In this document: positions 1-5,477 of the stretch, piece after piece
Position numbering within the stretch: the first letter of the stretch is position 1
Layout: each line of letters opens with the position of its first letter
Assembly: GCA_943329165.2 (NCBI GenBank)
Contig: CALQCV020000125.1
Location: forward strand, 1-6,231
Source: Candidatus Nitrotoga sp. CP45
GTDB lineage: Bacteria; Bacteroidota; Bacteroidia; Flavobacteriales; Flavobacteriaceae
Direction of reading: 5' to 3'
Length of the DNA stretch: 6,231 nt
Program-made: the position numbers and the translations under genes
Notes under the pieces: model-generated
Told to the model about the DNA's origin: nothing
What the model saw: the letters and a program-made list of their open reading frames with translations, nothing else
Databases searched by the model: none

Positions 1-62
1 ACAAGGTAACCAATTGGGGAACCAAAAAAGGATTTTATTTCGCGTAACGCTATTGATTTCAT
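1..62 (-). CDS. gldF: GldF, gliding-motility ABC transporter permease (N-terminal fragment, runs off left edge)
   Basis: Read on the minus strand from the ATG at 62-60, this gives 20 full codons, MKSIALREIKSFFGSPIGYL, plus two bases of the next. I recognise this as the conserved start of GldF from memory of flavobacterial proteins (charged start, then the FFGSPIGYL entry to the first membrane helix). Known role: in Flavobacterium johnsoniae GldF and GldG form, with the ATPase GldA, an inner-membrane ABC transporter required for gliding. The gene starts 88 bp after the ABM-fold gene on the same strand, and that gap is filled largely by 7-bp repeats. I see no good TAnnTTTG box in the gap, so read-through from the upstream genes is possible. 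gldG would be expected next, outside the window. Only the N-terminus is visible, so integrity cannot be judged. Confidence 0.85.
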   Translation of the reverse strand, partial: MKSIALREIKSFFGSPIGYL

Positions 63-65
63 ATT

Positions 66-143
66 TTTTGTTGTCTGTTATCTGTTATCCGTTGTCTGTT
101 ATCTGTTCTCTGTTTTTCTTTTAACTGATGACTGAAAACCGAT
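66..143 (-). repeat. Heptanucleotide repeat tract in the gldF leader
   Basis: In the gldF sense (minus strand), bases 114 to 66 read as seven consecutive 7-mers: AACAGAG, AACAGAT, AACAGAC, AACGGAT, AACAGAT, AACAGAC, AACAAAA. They end 3 bp before the ATG. Next to them, 123-143 on the plus strand read AACTGAT, GACTGAA, AACCGAT, a related unit in the opposite orientation. The two groups are partly complementary, so a transcript could form an imperfect hairpin. The periodicity is direct observation; any role in expression is inference. Confidence 0.85.
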
Positions 144-150
144 AACTTTT

Positions 151-447
151 TTATGTTAAACTTACTAATTTATCTACACTCCCAGCTTCCGGTTTTTCGT
201 TGAATAATTTTTTGGTAAATGTCCAAACATCATAAAACAATTCTGAACGACGATAGTTTTCCAAATCATCTTCCGTTTCCCAAAGACTATAAGTAAAAAA
301 CATACATGGATTATTTTTATCCTGATACAATTCCAAAAAACGATTGCCTTCAGCGCCGCGTATTTTTTCTTTCATCACGTTAAAATTTGCCAAAAATTTT
401 GGAATATGCTCTTCGTGAAAACTCATTTTTACTATTCTAATGAACAT
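151..447 (-). CDS. Small ABM-fold (antibiotic biosynthesis monooxygenase family) protein
   Basis: A 98-residue single-domain protein resembling the ABM / YgiN-type family of small dimeric ferredoxin-like (beta-alpha-beta) proteins, usually about 95-110 residues. Supporting features are the opening strand FIRIVKMSF (2-10), a helix with HIPKFLANF (14-22), the strand GNRFLELYQD (34-43), then FFTYSLWETEDDLENYRRSELF (50-71), in which the strand plus W-E-x-x-x-D-L-x-x-Y is typical of ABM domains, and a C-terminal strand VDKLVSLT. Members include quinol monooxygenases, haem-degrading enzymes and the LsrG isomerase, so substrate and even enzymatic activity cannot be assigned. There is no signal peptide, so it is probably cytoplasmic. 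The ATG at 447 is preferred because residues 1-7 form part of the first strand; Met8 would cut it. It lies 29 bp after the SAM hydrolase-like gene on the same strand and is likely co-transcribed with it. Confidence 0.85.
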   Translation of the reverse strand: MFIRIVKMSFHEEHIPKFLANFNVMKEKIRGAEGNRFLELYQDKNNPCMFFTYSLWETEDDLENYRRSELFYDVWTFTKKLFNEKPEAGSVDKLVSLT

Positions 448-448
448 A

Positions 449-476
449 TTATCCCTTTTTACTTTTCCCTAATCCC
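449..476 (-). repeat. Intergenic spacer made of four 7-bp units
   Basis: The 29-nt gap between the SAM hydrolase-like stop codon (479-477) and the ABM-fold ATG (447) reads on the minus strand as GGGATTA, GGGAAAA, GTAAAAA, GGGATAA, then one T before the ATG. The spacer is thus four 7-mers plus one base. The unit differs from that in the gldF leader but has the same period. The last unit could help initiation as an A/G-rich leader, which is inference. Confidence 0.7.
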
Positions 477-1301
477 TTAATTTCTAAACTCAATTGTCAC
501 TGCATCTCTATAACTCAATCCTAACAAACTTGAAGCCGAGCCAACGGTGTCGGGATTACTTCTAAAAATGGCAATTTCCAAAAAACCAGCTTCGTTAAAA
601 ATTGCCAATTTTTCGCCTTCGTAATACTTTATTGGGTAGTTGGAGGAAATCCTAATATCGGAGTATTTTGCCAAAATGGTTTTGATGGTTTTATTCTTAA
701 ACTGAATTTCATAAGGTCGGGCTTTGCCCATTTCCAAAAACATTTTTTTAGAAATATTAGTTACCGCATTTCCTAAATGATCGTTATAAATCACATAGCC
801 TTTAATTTGGTTTTCCTGAACAACGGCTTGCAATTCGGTAACTTCTTTGATGGCTTTGATTTCTTTGCCAATTACGTTGAGTAAACCGCCTTTAGCTAAA
901 TGACAGGCCACTTTTACGAACGCATCCAAATCGGTGGCATCATTCGGCAAACGATCATGAATAGTAATGGCAACTAATTTCTGTGGAACAATCTTTTGTA
1001 TCAGCATACTCAAAATTCCATTGTCAGCACAAATGAAGTACTGGTCGTTCCACTGCATGGCAATATGTTGATTTTCGGAATTCAATTCGATGTCAACGCC
1101 AATTAAATGAACGGTTCCTTTTGGGAAACTGCTATACGCAGCACCGATTATATAGGAAGCTTCGGCAACGTTGAAAGCGTCAATGTTATGTGAAATATCA
1201 ATAATGTCGACTTCACTAAACTCGGATAACAACTTACCTTTTAAAGCACCTACAAAGTGGTCTTTTAATCCGTAATCGGTTGTTAAGGTGATTATTGACA
1301 T
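477..1301 (-). CDS. SAM hydrolase / hydroxide adenosyltransferase-like protein (DUF62 family)
   Basis: A 274-residue protein of the DUF62 family (SAM_adeno_trans), whose characterised members hydrolyse S-adenosylmethionine to adenosine and methionine and which also includes the fluorinase and chlorinase. Family landmarks are the N-terminal LTTDYGLKDHFVGALKG (6-22), DISHNIDAFNVAEASYIIG (35-53), the VD at 69-70, ADNGILS (92-98), and the C-terminal domain with GNAVTNI (177-183) and GFLEIAIF (239-246). The length is normal and it appears cytoplasmic. Odd point: known hydrolases use an Asp-Arg-His triad. Asp70 fits the Asp, but the usual DPGVG-x-x-R loop reads DIELNSENQ (70-78) and the usual FHGRD motif is replaced around DATDLDAF (121-128), so Arg and His seem missing. 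Activity is therefore uncertain. The ATG at 1301 sits just before the first conserved strand. The gene heads a minus-strand set with the ABM-fold gene and perhaps gldF. Confidence 0.88.
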   Translation of the reverse strand: MSIITLTTDYGLKDHFVGALKGKLLSEFSEVDIIDISHNIDAFNVAEASYIIGAAYSSFPKGTVHLIGVDIELNSENQHIAMQWNDQYFICADNGILSMLIQKIVPQKLVAITIHDRLPNDATDLDAFVKVACHLAKGGLLNVIGKEIKAIKEVTELQAVVQENQIKGYVIYNDHLGNAVTNISKKMFLEMGKARPYEIQFKNKTIKTILAKYSDIRISSNYPIKYYEGEKLAIFNEAGFLEIAIFRSNPDTVGSASSLLGLSYRDAVTIEFRN

Positions 1302-1332
1302 AAATTGTTTATAACTTGGTTGAAATCGGTTC

Positions 1333-1340
1333 CAAAAATA
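1333..1340 (-). promoter_or_regulatory. Putative -7 element for the SAM hydrolase-like gene
   Basis: On the minus strand these bases read TATTTTTG, an exact match to the Bacteroidota -7 consensus TAnnTTTG, 31 bp upstream of the ATG. No TTG at the usual -33 spacing is visible, so support rests on the -7 box and on its position in a divergent intergenic region. Confidence 0.5.
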
Positions 1341-1364
1341 GTTAAAGCTATTCTTTTATTTGAT

Positions 1365-1372
1365 TAAATTTG
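1365..1372 (+). promoter_or_regulatory. Putative -7 element for phoH
   Basis: TAAATTTG matches TAnnTTTG exactly and ends 52 bp before the phoH start codon. It faces away from the minus-strand -7 box about 25 bp to the left, giving a compact divergent promoter pair. No convincing -33 TTG is present at 17-23 bp. Confidence 0.5.
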
Positions 1373-1424
1373 GATACAAAGCTACTAATATATAGCGAAT
1401 TATTTTAATTTAATACAACCGCTT

Positions 1425-2375
1425 TTGAACGAACGTATCATTGAATTACACGACATTGCTCCAAAAGAATTTTGGGGCGCTCAAGATGCTCATCTTGAAA
1501 CTATCAAAAGGTATTATCCTAAACTCAAAATTGTCGCTCGTGGCACAACTCTCAAAGCATTTGGCGAAAAAGAAGAACTCGATGAGTTCGAAAAACGTTT
1601 CAATCGCTTAATGTTGCATTTCACGCGTTACAACAATATTGATGATAACGTAATTGATCGAGTCATACATAGTAATTCGCAGGAAGAGCAACGTATGCCT
1701 GACAGTGATAAAATTTTAGTGCACGGAATAGGAGGAAAGCTCATTAAGGCAATGACGCCAAACCAACAAAAGCTGGTAGATTATGTTGCCAAAAACGATA
1801 TGGTTTTTGCTGTTGGTCCAGCCGGAACAGGTAAAACATATACTGGAGTTGCCTTGGCAGTGAAAGCATTAAAAGAAAAGCAGGTTAAAAGAATTATTCT
1901 AACGCGTCCTGCGGTTGAAGCTGGTGAGAATCTTGGTTTCTTGCCTGGTGATATGAAAGAAAAACTGGATCCATACATGCAGCCGTTATATGATGCGCTG
2001 CGCGATATGCTGCCGCCACAAACTTTGGAAGATTACATCTTAAAAGGAATTATACAAATAGCACCATTGGCTTTCATGCGTGGAAGAACCTTGGATAATG
2101 CTTTTGTGATTTTGGATGAAGCCCAGAATACAACACATTCGCAGATGAAAATGTTCTTAACCCGTATGGGGAAAAGTGCAAAGTTTATCATAACAGGTGA
2201 TCCGGGACAAGTTGATTTGCCACGTAGAACGATTTCGGGATTGAAAGAAGCGATACTTGTTTTAAAAGATGTTGAAGGTATCGGAATTATCTACCTTGAT
2301 GACAAAGATATTGTTCGTCACAGATTAGTAAAAAAAGTAATCGATGCGTATAAGAGTATTGAGAATAACGATTAA
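1425..2375 (+). CDS. phoH: PhoH family P-loop ATPase
   Basis: A 316-residue cytoplasmic protein of the PhoH/PhoL type. An N-terminal domain (about 1-95, with KLKIVARGTTLKAFG at 34-48) precedes the ATPase domain. Visible motifs are Walker A GPAGTGKT (131-138), Walker B VILDEAQN with Asp231-Glu232, the PhoH signature GDPGQVDLP (258-266), and a late basic stretch DIVRHRLVKKVIDAY. Length is typical. PhoH proteins resemble the N-terminal part of superfamily 1 helicases and are linked to RNA handling and ribosome maturation in several bacteria, but the exact reaction here is unknown. The start codon is TTG at 1425; no in-frame ATG lies near it, and residues 1-20 (NERIIELHDIAPKEFWGA) fit the N-terminus I remember for flavobacterial homologues, so TTG is the likely true start. 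It appears monocistronic, ending at a hairpin terminator about 40 bp downstream. Confidence 0.93.
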   Translation: MNERIIELHDIAPKEFWGAQDAHLETIKRYYPKLKIVARGTTLKAFGEKEELDEFEKRFNRLMLHFTRYNNIDDNVIDRVIHSNSQEEQRMPDSDKILVHGIGGKLIKAMTPNQQKLVDYVAKNDMVFAVGPAGTGKTYTGVALAVKALKEKQVKRIILTRPAVEAGENLGFLPGDMKEKLDPYMQPLYDALRDMLPPQTLEDYILKGIIQIAPLAFMRGRTLDNAFVILDEAQNTTHSQMKMFLTRMGKSAKFIITGDPGQVDLPRRTISGLKEAILVLKDVEGIGIIYLDDKDIVRHRLVKKVIDAYKSIENND

Positions 2376-2383
2376 TCAAAAGT

Positions 2384-2413
2384 AGTTTGTCATTCTGACG
2401 AATTAGGAATCTC
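2384..2413. repeat. Dispersed GTCATTCTGA-type repeat
   Basis: Just after the phoH stop codon the sequence reads AGTTTGTCATTCTGACGAAT and continues to AGGAATCTC. This matches a motif I remember as common between genes of many Bacteroidota genomes (consensus like GTCATTCTGACGAAGGAAGAATCTC). Its first 15 bases match 14 of 15 with 5501-5515 in this window. Its copy number cannot be seen here, and assignment as a dispersed repeat rests on memory. Confidence 0.55.
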
Positions 2414-2450
2414 AACCCTATCAAGTTTAAGACTGATAGGGTTTATTTTT
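2414..2450 (+). terminator. Rho-independent terminator of phoH
   Basis: A perfect 10-bp stem, AACCCTATCA (2414-2423) with TGATAGGGTT (2434-2443), has a 10-nt loop and is followed by a T-rich run (TTTATTTTT, 2442-2450). It lies about 40 bp past the phoH stop codon and separates phoH from purC. Confidence 0.8.
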
Positions 2451-2472
2451 GGTTTTAAAAATTATTCTAAAA

Positions 2473-2493
2473 CCATAAATCATAAATCACAAA
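2473..2493 (+). repeat. Three 7-bp units directly upstream of the purC -7 box
   Basis: The sequence reads CCATAAA, TCATAAA, TCACAAA (unit YCAYAAA), ending 4 bp before the putative purC -7 element. It is the third intergenic 7-bp-period tract in the window, with a different unit. Its place in the promoter spacer means that gain or loss of a unit would change what lies about 33 bp upstream of the transcription start; this effect is inference. Confidence 0.65.
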
Positions 2494-2497
2494 TTCC

Positions 2498-2505
2498 TAT
2501 TTTTG
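2498..2505 (+). promoter_or_regulatory. Putative -7 element for purC
   Basis: TATTTTTG is an exact TAnnTTTG match, followed by CAAC, 46 bp before the purC ATG. No -33 TTG lies at normal spacing, as that region is occupied by the 7-bp repeat tract. The presence of the phoH terminator just upstream supports an independent promoter here. Confidence 0.6.
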
Positions 2506-2551
2506 CAACTATCTACCTGTCGGCATAGAGGAAATAACACAATACTACATA

Positions 2552-3499
2552 ATGACTATAACTACAACCCATTTCAATTTTCCGAATCAAAAATCGGTTT
2601 ACCGAGGTAAAGTCCGAGAAGTTTATAACATCAACGATGAATTGTTGGTGATGATTGCCACCGATAGATTATCTGCCTTTGATGTCGTAATGCCTAAAGG
2701 AATTCCATATAAAGGACAAATTCTAAATCAAATTGCAACTAAGTTTATGCATTTGACACAAGACATTGTTCCCAATTGGCTTATTGCAACTCCTGACCCA
2801 AATGTTGCCGTTGGCCATCTTTGTGAACCTTTTAAAGTAGAAATGGTAATACGTGGTTATCTTTCTGGTCATGCAGCTCGTGAATATGCTCTTGGAAAAA
2901 GAACAATCTGCGGTGTTACTATGGCAGAAGGTTTAAAAGAGAATGACAAATTTCCAACACCAATTATTACGCCAACAACTAAAGCAGATAACGGTTCCCA
3001 CGATGAAGACATTTCGCGTGAAGCAATTTTAGCAAAAGGAATTGTTTCAGAAGAAGATTATTTGGTGTTAGAGAAGTATACAAGAGCTTTGTACCAAAGA
3101 GGAACTGAAATTGCAGCAAGTCGCGGGTTGATTTTGGTCGATACTAAATACGAATTCGGCAAAACCAAAGACGGCGTTATCGTTTTAATAGATGAAATCC
3201 ATACGCCAGATTCTTCACGTTATTTTTATGCTGATGGTTTTCAGGAAAGACAAGATAACGGAGAAGAGCAAAAACAATTATCAAAAGAGTTTGTTCGTCG
3301 TTGGTTAATAGAAAATGGTTTTCAGGGAAAAGAAGGGCAGCAAATTCCAGATATGACTAATGAATATATTGAAACGGTTTCAGAACGCTACATAGAATTG
3401 TATGAAAACATTTTAGGAGAAAAGTTCATTAAAGCAGATATAGCAAACATCAATGAAAGAATTGAAAAGAATGTATTGAATTTTTTATCAAAAAGATAG
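2552..3499 (+). CDS. purC: Phosphoribosylaminoimidazole-succinocarboxamide synthase (SAICAR synthase)
   Basis: A 315-residue cytoplasmic enzyme of de novo purine synthesis: it joins CAIR and L-aspartate using ATP to form SAICAR. Motifs in order: YRGKVREVY (18-26) in the nucleotide-binding lobe, [20 protein letters not shown] (36-55), [26 protein letters not shown] with P141 and K144 (family signature), LVDTKYEFG with D197 to G203 (second signature), and [12 protein letters not shown] from D214. The C-terminal half has [20 protein letters not shown] and a final helix. At about 315 residues it belongs to the longer SAICAR synthase type, with a C-terminal extension absent from the ~237-residue E. 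coli enzyme. The ATG at 2552 sits just ahead of the conserved start; there is no Shine-Dalgarno sequence, as is usual in this phylum. It is flanked by terminators, so it is probably transcribed alone. Confidence 0.97.
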   Translation: MTITTTHFNFPNQKSVYRGKVREVYNINDELLVMIATDRLSAFDVVMPKGIPYKGQILNQIATKFMHLTQDIVPNWLIATPDPNVAVGHLCEPFKVEMVIRGYLSGHAAREYALGKRTICGVTMAEGLKENDKFPTPIITPTTKADNGSHDEDISREAILAKGIVSEEDYLVLEKYTRALYQRGTEIAASRGLILVDTKYEFGKTKDGVIVLIDEIHTPDSSRYFYADGFQERQDNGEEQKQLSKEFVRRWLIENGFQGKEGQQIPDMTNEYIETVSERYIELYENILGEKFIKADIANINERIEKNVLNFLSKR

Positions 3500-3500
3500 T

Positions 3501-3536
3501 ATCAAAAAGCATCTGCCACGGCAGATGCTTTTTGAT
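3501..3536. terminator. Bidirectional terminator between convergent purC and M42 peptidase genes
   Basis: A perfect 17-bp inverted repeat, 3501-3517 and 3520-3536, is separated by only two bases (AC). The GC-rich core (GCATCTGCC / GGCAGATGC) is flanked by A5 on the left and T5 on the right, so each strand gives a stem ending in T-rich sequence. It starts 1 bp after the purC stop and ends 5 bp before the peptidase stop, so it can serve both genes. Confidence 0.9.
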
Positions 3537-3541
3537 TTAAA

Positions 3542-4630
3542 TTATTTGAAATAGGAAAAAGTATCATTGTTTTCTATTTTCAACAAACTCTCATAAATAA
3601 GTTTAATAACGTTTTCTACATCTTCTCTATGAACCATTTCAACCGTAGTATGCATATAACGTAATGGTAAAGAAATCAAAGCCGAAGCCACACCACCATT
3701 ACTGTAAGCAAATGCATCAGTATCAGTTCCGGTTGCTCTTGATGTTGCATGTCGTTGAAAAGGAATTTTATTAGCTTCAGCTGTATCTACAATCAAATCT
3801 CTCAAAGTATTGTGAACTGCTGGAGCATAAGCAATCACCGGACCTTTACCCATTTGTAAATCGCCTTCGATTTTCTTTTCAATCATTGGAGTTGTAGTGT
3901 CATGGCATACATCGGTTACTATAGCAACATTAGGTTTAATGGTATTAGTAATCATTTCGGCACCACGAAGTCCGATTTCCTCTTGTACAGAATTGGTTAC
4001 ATATAATCCAAAAGGTAGTTTCTTTTTATTTTCTTTTAATAGTCGGGCCACTTCGGCAATCATAAAACCACCCATTCTATTGTCGATAGCACGGCAAACA
4101 AATTTATTGCCATTCAAAATCATAAATTCATCCGGATAGGTTATAACACAGCCAACATGAATACCTAGTTTTTCAACTTCGTCTTTTGTAGAACAACCAC
4201 AGTCTATAAATATATTATGCAAAGTTGCCGATTCTTCTTTGCCACGATTTCTAGTATGAATCGCCGGCCAACCAAAAACACCTCTTACAATGCCTTTTTT
4301 AGTATGAATATTTACTCTTTTAGAAGGAGCGATTTGGTGATCTGAACCACCATTTCTTATAACATATATTAATCCTTCGGCAGTAATATAATTCACATAC
4401 CACGAAATTTCATCCGAATGACCTTCTATAACCACTTTGTATTTTGCATCTGGGTTTATTACTCCTACAGCTGAACCATAGGTGTCAGTTATAAATGTAT
4501 CTACATAAGGTTTTAAATAGTCCATCCAAAGTTTTTGACCATTGGATTCATATCCTGTTGGTGAGGCATTGTTTAAATAGGTCTCTAAAAAGGAAAGGGA
4601 TGATTTGGTAAGAATAGATTTTGTCGCCAT
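3542..4630 (-). CDS. M42 family metallo-aminopeptidase
   Basis: A 362-residue cytoplasmic peptidase of family M42 (glutamyl/TET-type aminopeptidase, sometimes named FrvX or 'endoglucanase' in databases), which usually forms large dodecamers and trims peptides with a two-metal centre. Metal and catalytic residues are visible: His71 and Asp73 in EGHSDE, Asp183 in AIDNRMGG, the catalytic Glu217-Glu218 pair in VQEEIGLRG, Asp240 in VTDVCHDT, and His327 in RYMHTTVEMVH. TGTDTDAF (300-307) is also typical. The start was set at the ATG at 4630 (MATKSILTKSS) rather than the in-frame ATG at 4660: the ten extra residues MPNLYFSKKN are unlike family members and their codons overlap a -7-like promoter box. 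The gene converges with purC and is divergent from the DUF4294 gene. Substrate preference cannot be read from the sequence. Confidence 0.93.
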   Translation of the reverse strand: MATKSILTKSSLSFLETYLNNASPTGYESNGQKLWMDYLKPYVDTFITDTYGSAVGVINPDAKYKVVIEGHSDEISWYVNYITAEGLIYVIRNGGSDHQIAPSKRVNIHTKKGIVRGVFGWPAIHTRNRGKEESATLHNIFIDCGCSTKDEVEKLGIHVGCVITYPDEFMILNGNKFVCRAIDNRMGGFMIAEVARLLKENKKKLPFGLYVTNSVQEEIGLRGAEMITNTIKPNVAIVTDVCHDTTTPMIEKKIEGDLQMGKGPVIAYAPAVHNTLRDLIVDTAEANKIPFQRHATSRATGTDTDAFAYSNGGVASALISLPLRYMHTTVEMVHREDVENVIKLIYESLLKIENNDTFSYFK

Positions 4631-4642
4631 ATTTTTTTTGCT

Positions 4643-4650
4643 AAAATATA
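4643..4650 (-). promoter_or_regulatory. Possible -7 element for the M42 peptidase gene
   Basis: The minus strand reads TATATTTT followed by AGC, matching TAnnTTTG in 7 of 8 positions, 12 bp upstream of the ATG at 4630. It would give a very short leader and supports the downstream start. No clear -33 TTG is seen. Confidence 0.35.
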
Positions 4651-4682
4651 AATTTGGCATTACAGTTGTTAGGGATATTCCA

Positions 4683-4690
4683 TATTTTTA
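4683..4690 (+). promoter_or_regulatory. Possible -7 element for the DUF4294 gene
   Basis: TATTTTTA matches TAnnTTTG in 7 of 8 positions. The nearest TTG triplets upstream (4666-4668 and 4654-4656) lie 14 and 26 bp away, outside the favoured spacing, so this is tentative. It is located in the divergent intergenic region upstream of both possible start codons. Confidence 0.35.
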
Positions 4691-4753
4691 CACTAATAAA
4701 TCGTATCAATGAAATCGAAGATTCACGAATACCGAAAAAACAGTTTTAAGAAC

Positions 4754-5422
4754 ATGAGTAAAAAGTTAATTTACTTCCTATTATTTTCCCCCCTTTCTTT
4801 TATTTCTAATGCCCAAGTCACAAACGATTCTCTTTCAAAACGAGATGCTATGATAGAAGCAAACGATACTATTGTTCCGCTTGAAGAAGTGGTTGTCTAT
4901 AGGCATAAGTGGAGCGCGGCAGAAAAAAAGGAATTCCAACTACTTCAAAATAGAGTCTATAAAGTATATCCCATTGCCAAAATTGCCGCTGATCGATTAA
5001 CAGTATTGAATAAGAATATGGACAAAATGAAAACCAATAGGGAGAAAAAGAAATACTTCAAAATAGTCGAAAATTATATGGAGAATGAGTTTACGGGGCA
5101 ATTAAAAAAACTTTCAAGAAAGCAAGGCCAAATATTGGTCAAACTTATTCACCGCCAAACAGGTTATACTACTTTCGAATTGATTAAAGATTATAAAAGC
5201 GGTTGGAAAGCATTTTGGTCCAACAATACCGCCAAATTATTCGATATAAATCTCAAAACAAAATATGCGCCTTATGAAGTGAATGAAGATTTTTTAATAG
5301 AATCCATTCTCGACCAAGCCTTTGTCAGAGGCAGATTGGTCAATCAAAAATCTGCAAACCCTTTAGATATAGATGAACTATATGATTATTGGGAGAAAAA
5401 AGCCCAGTCACTTAAAAAATAA
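4754..5422 (+). CDS. DUF4294 family secreted protein of unknown function
   Basis: A 222-residue protein that I recognise as DUF4294, a family I know from Bacteroidota with no assigned function. It begins with a signal peptide (basic MSKK, hydrophobic residues 5-18, likely cleavage after SNA at 18-20), so it should reach the periplasm. Then come a short acidic linker, a highly charged helical stretch (about 54-125, with LLQNRVYKVYPIAK and NREKKKYFKIVENY), and the conserved block LVKLIHRQTGYTTFEL (129-143 region) and GWKAFWSNNTAKLFDI (150-165). There is no lipobox cysteine after the signal and no other membrane segment. The start at 4754 was chosen because it puts the basic residues right before the hydrophobic core; the in-frame ATG at 4709 would add a 15-residue polar leader and remains possible. 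The gene is divergent from the M42 peptidase and is the last gene before the rRNA operon. Confidence 0.82.
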   Translation: MSKKLIYFLLFSPLSFISNAQVTNDSLSKRDAMIEANDTIVPLEEVVVYRHKWSAAEKKEFQLLQNRVYKVYPIAKIAADRLTVLNKNMDKMKTNREKKKYFKIVENYMENEFTGQLKKLSRKQGQILVKLIHRQTGYTTFELIKDYKSGWKAFWSNNTAKLFDINLKTKYAPYEVNEDFLIESILDQAFVRGRLVNQKSANPLDIDELYDYWEKKAQSLKK

Positions 5423-5477
5423 CTTCCCTTTTTTAAATTTTAGCAGCACAACAATTACTATCATCAGGACGAGTTGT

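Noticed and set aside
2..122. Open plus-strand frame through the left edge, as if the end of an upstream gene
   Set aside because: It reads through the 7-bp repeats, giving a repetitive low-complexity sequence, while the opposite strand encodes the recognisable gldF start.
66..143. CRISPR-like array
   Set aside because: The repeats are contiguous 7-mers without spacers, and there are no cas genes; this is a short tandem repeat.
477..1301. Fluorinase or chlorinase
   Set aside because: These share the DUF62 fold, but the loop and residues of the halide site are not recognisable here and the context is housekeeping; no halogenation role can be supported.
1781..1978. 65-codon open frame on the minus strand
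   Set aside because: It lies entirely inside phoH, opposite the Walker A region, has no family resemblance and no promoter; it is a shadow frame.
3897..4139. 80-codon open frame on the plus strand
   Set aside because: It is antisense to the catalytic core of the M42 peptidase, whose metal residues are all intact; no recognisable protein.
4709..4753. Upstream in-frame ATG for the DUF4294 gene
   Set aside because: It adds 15 polar residues before an already complete signal peptide. Kept only as an alternative, since both starts lie downstream of the possible promoter.
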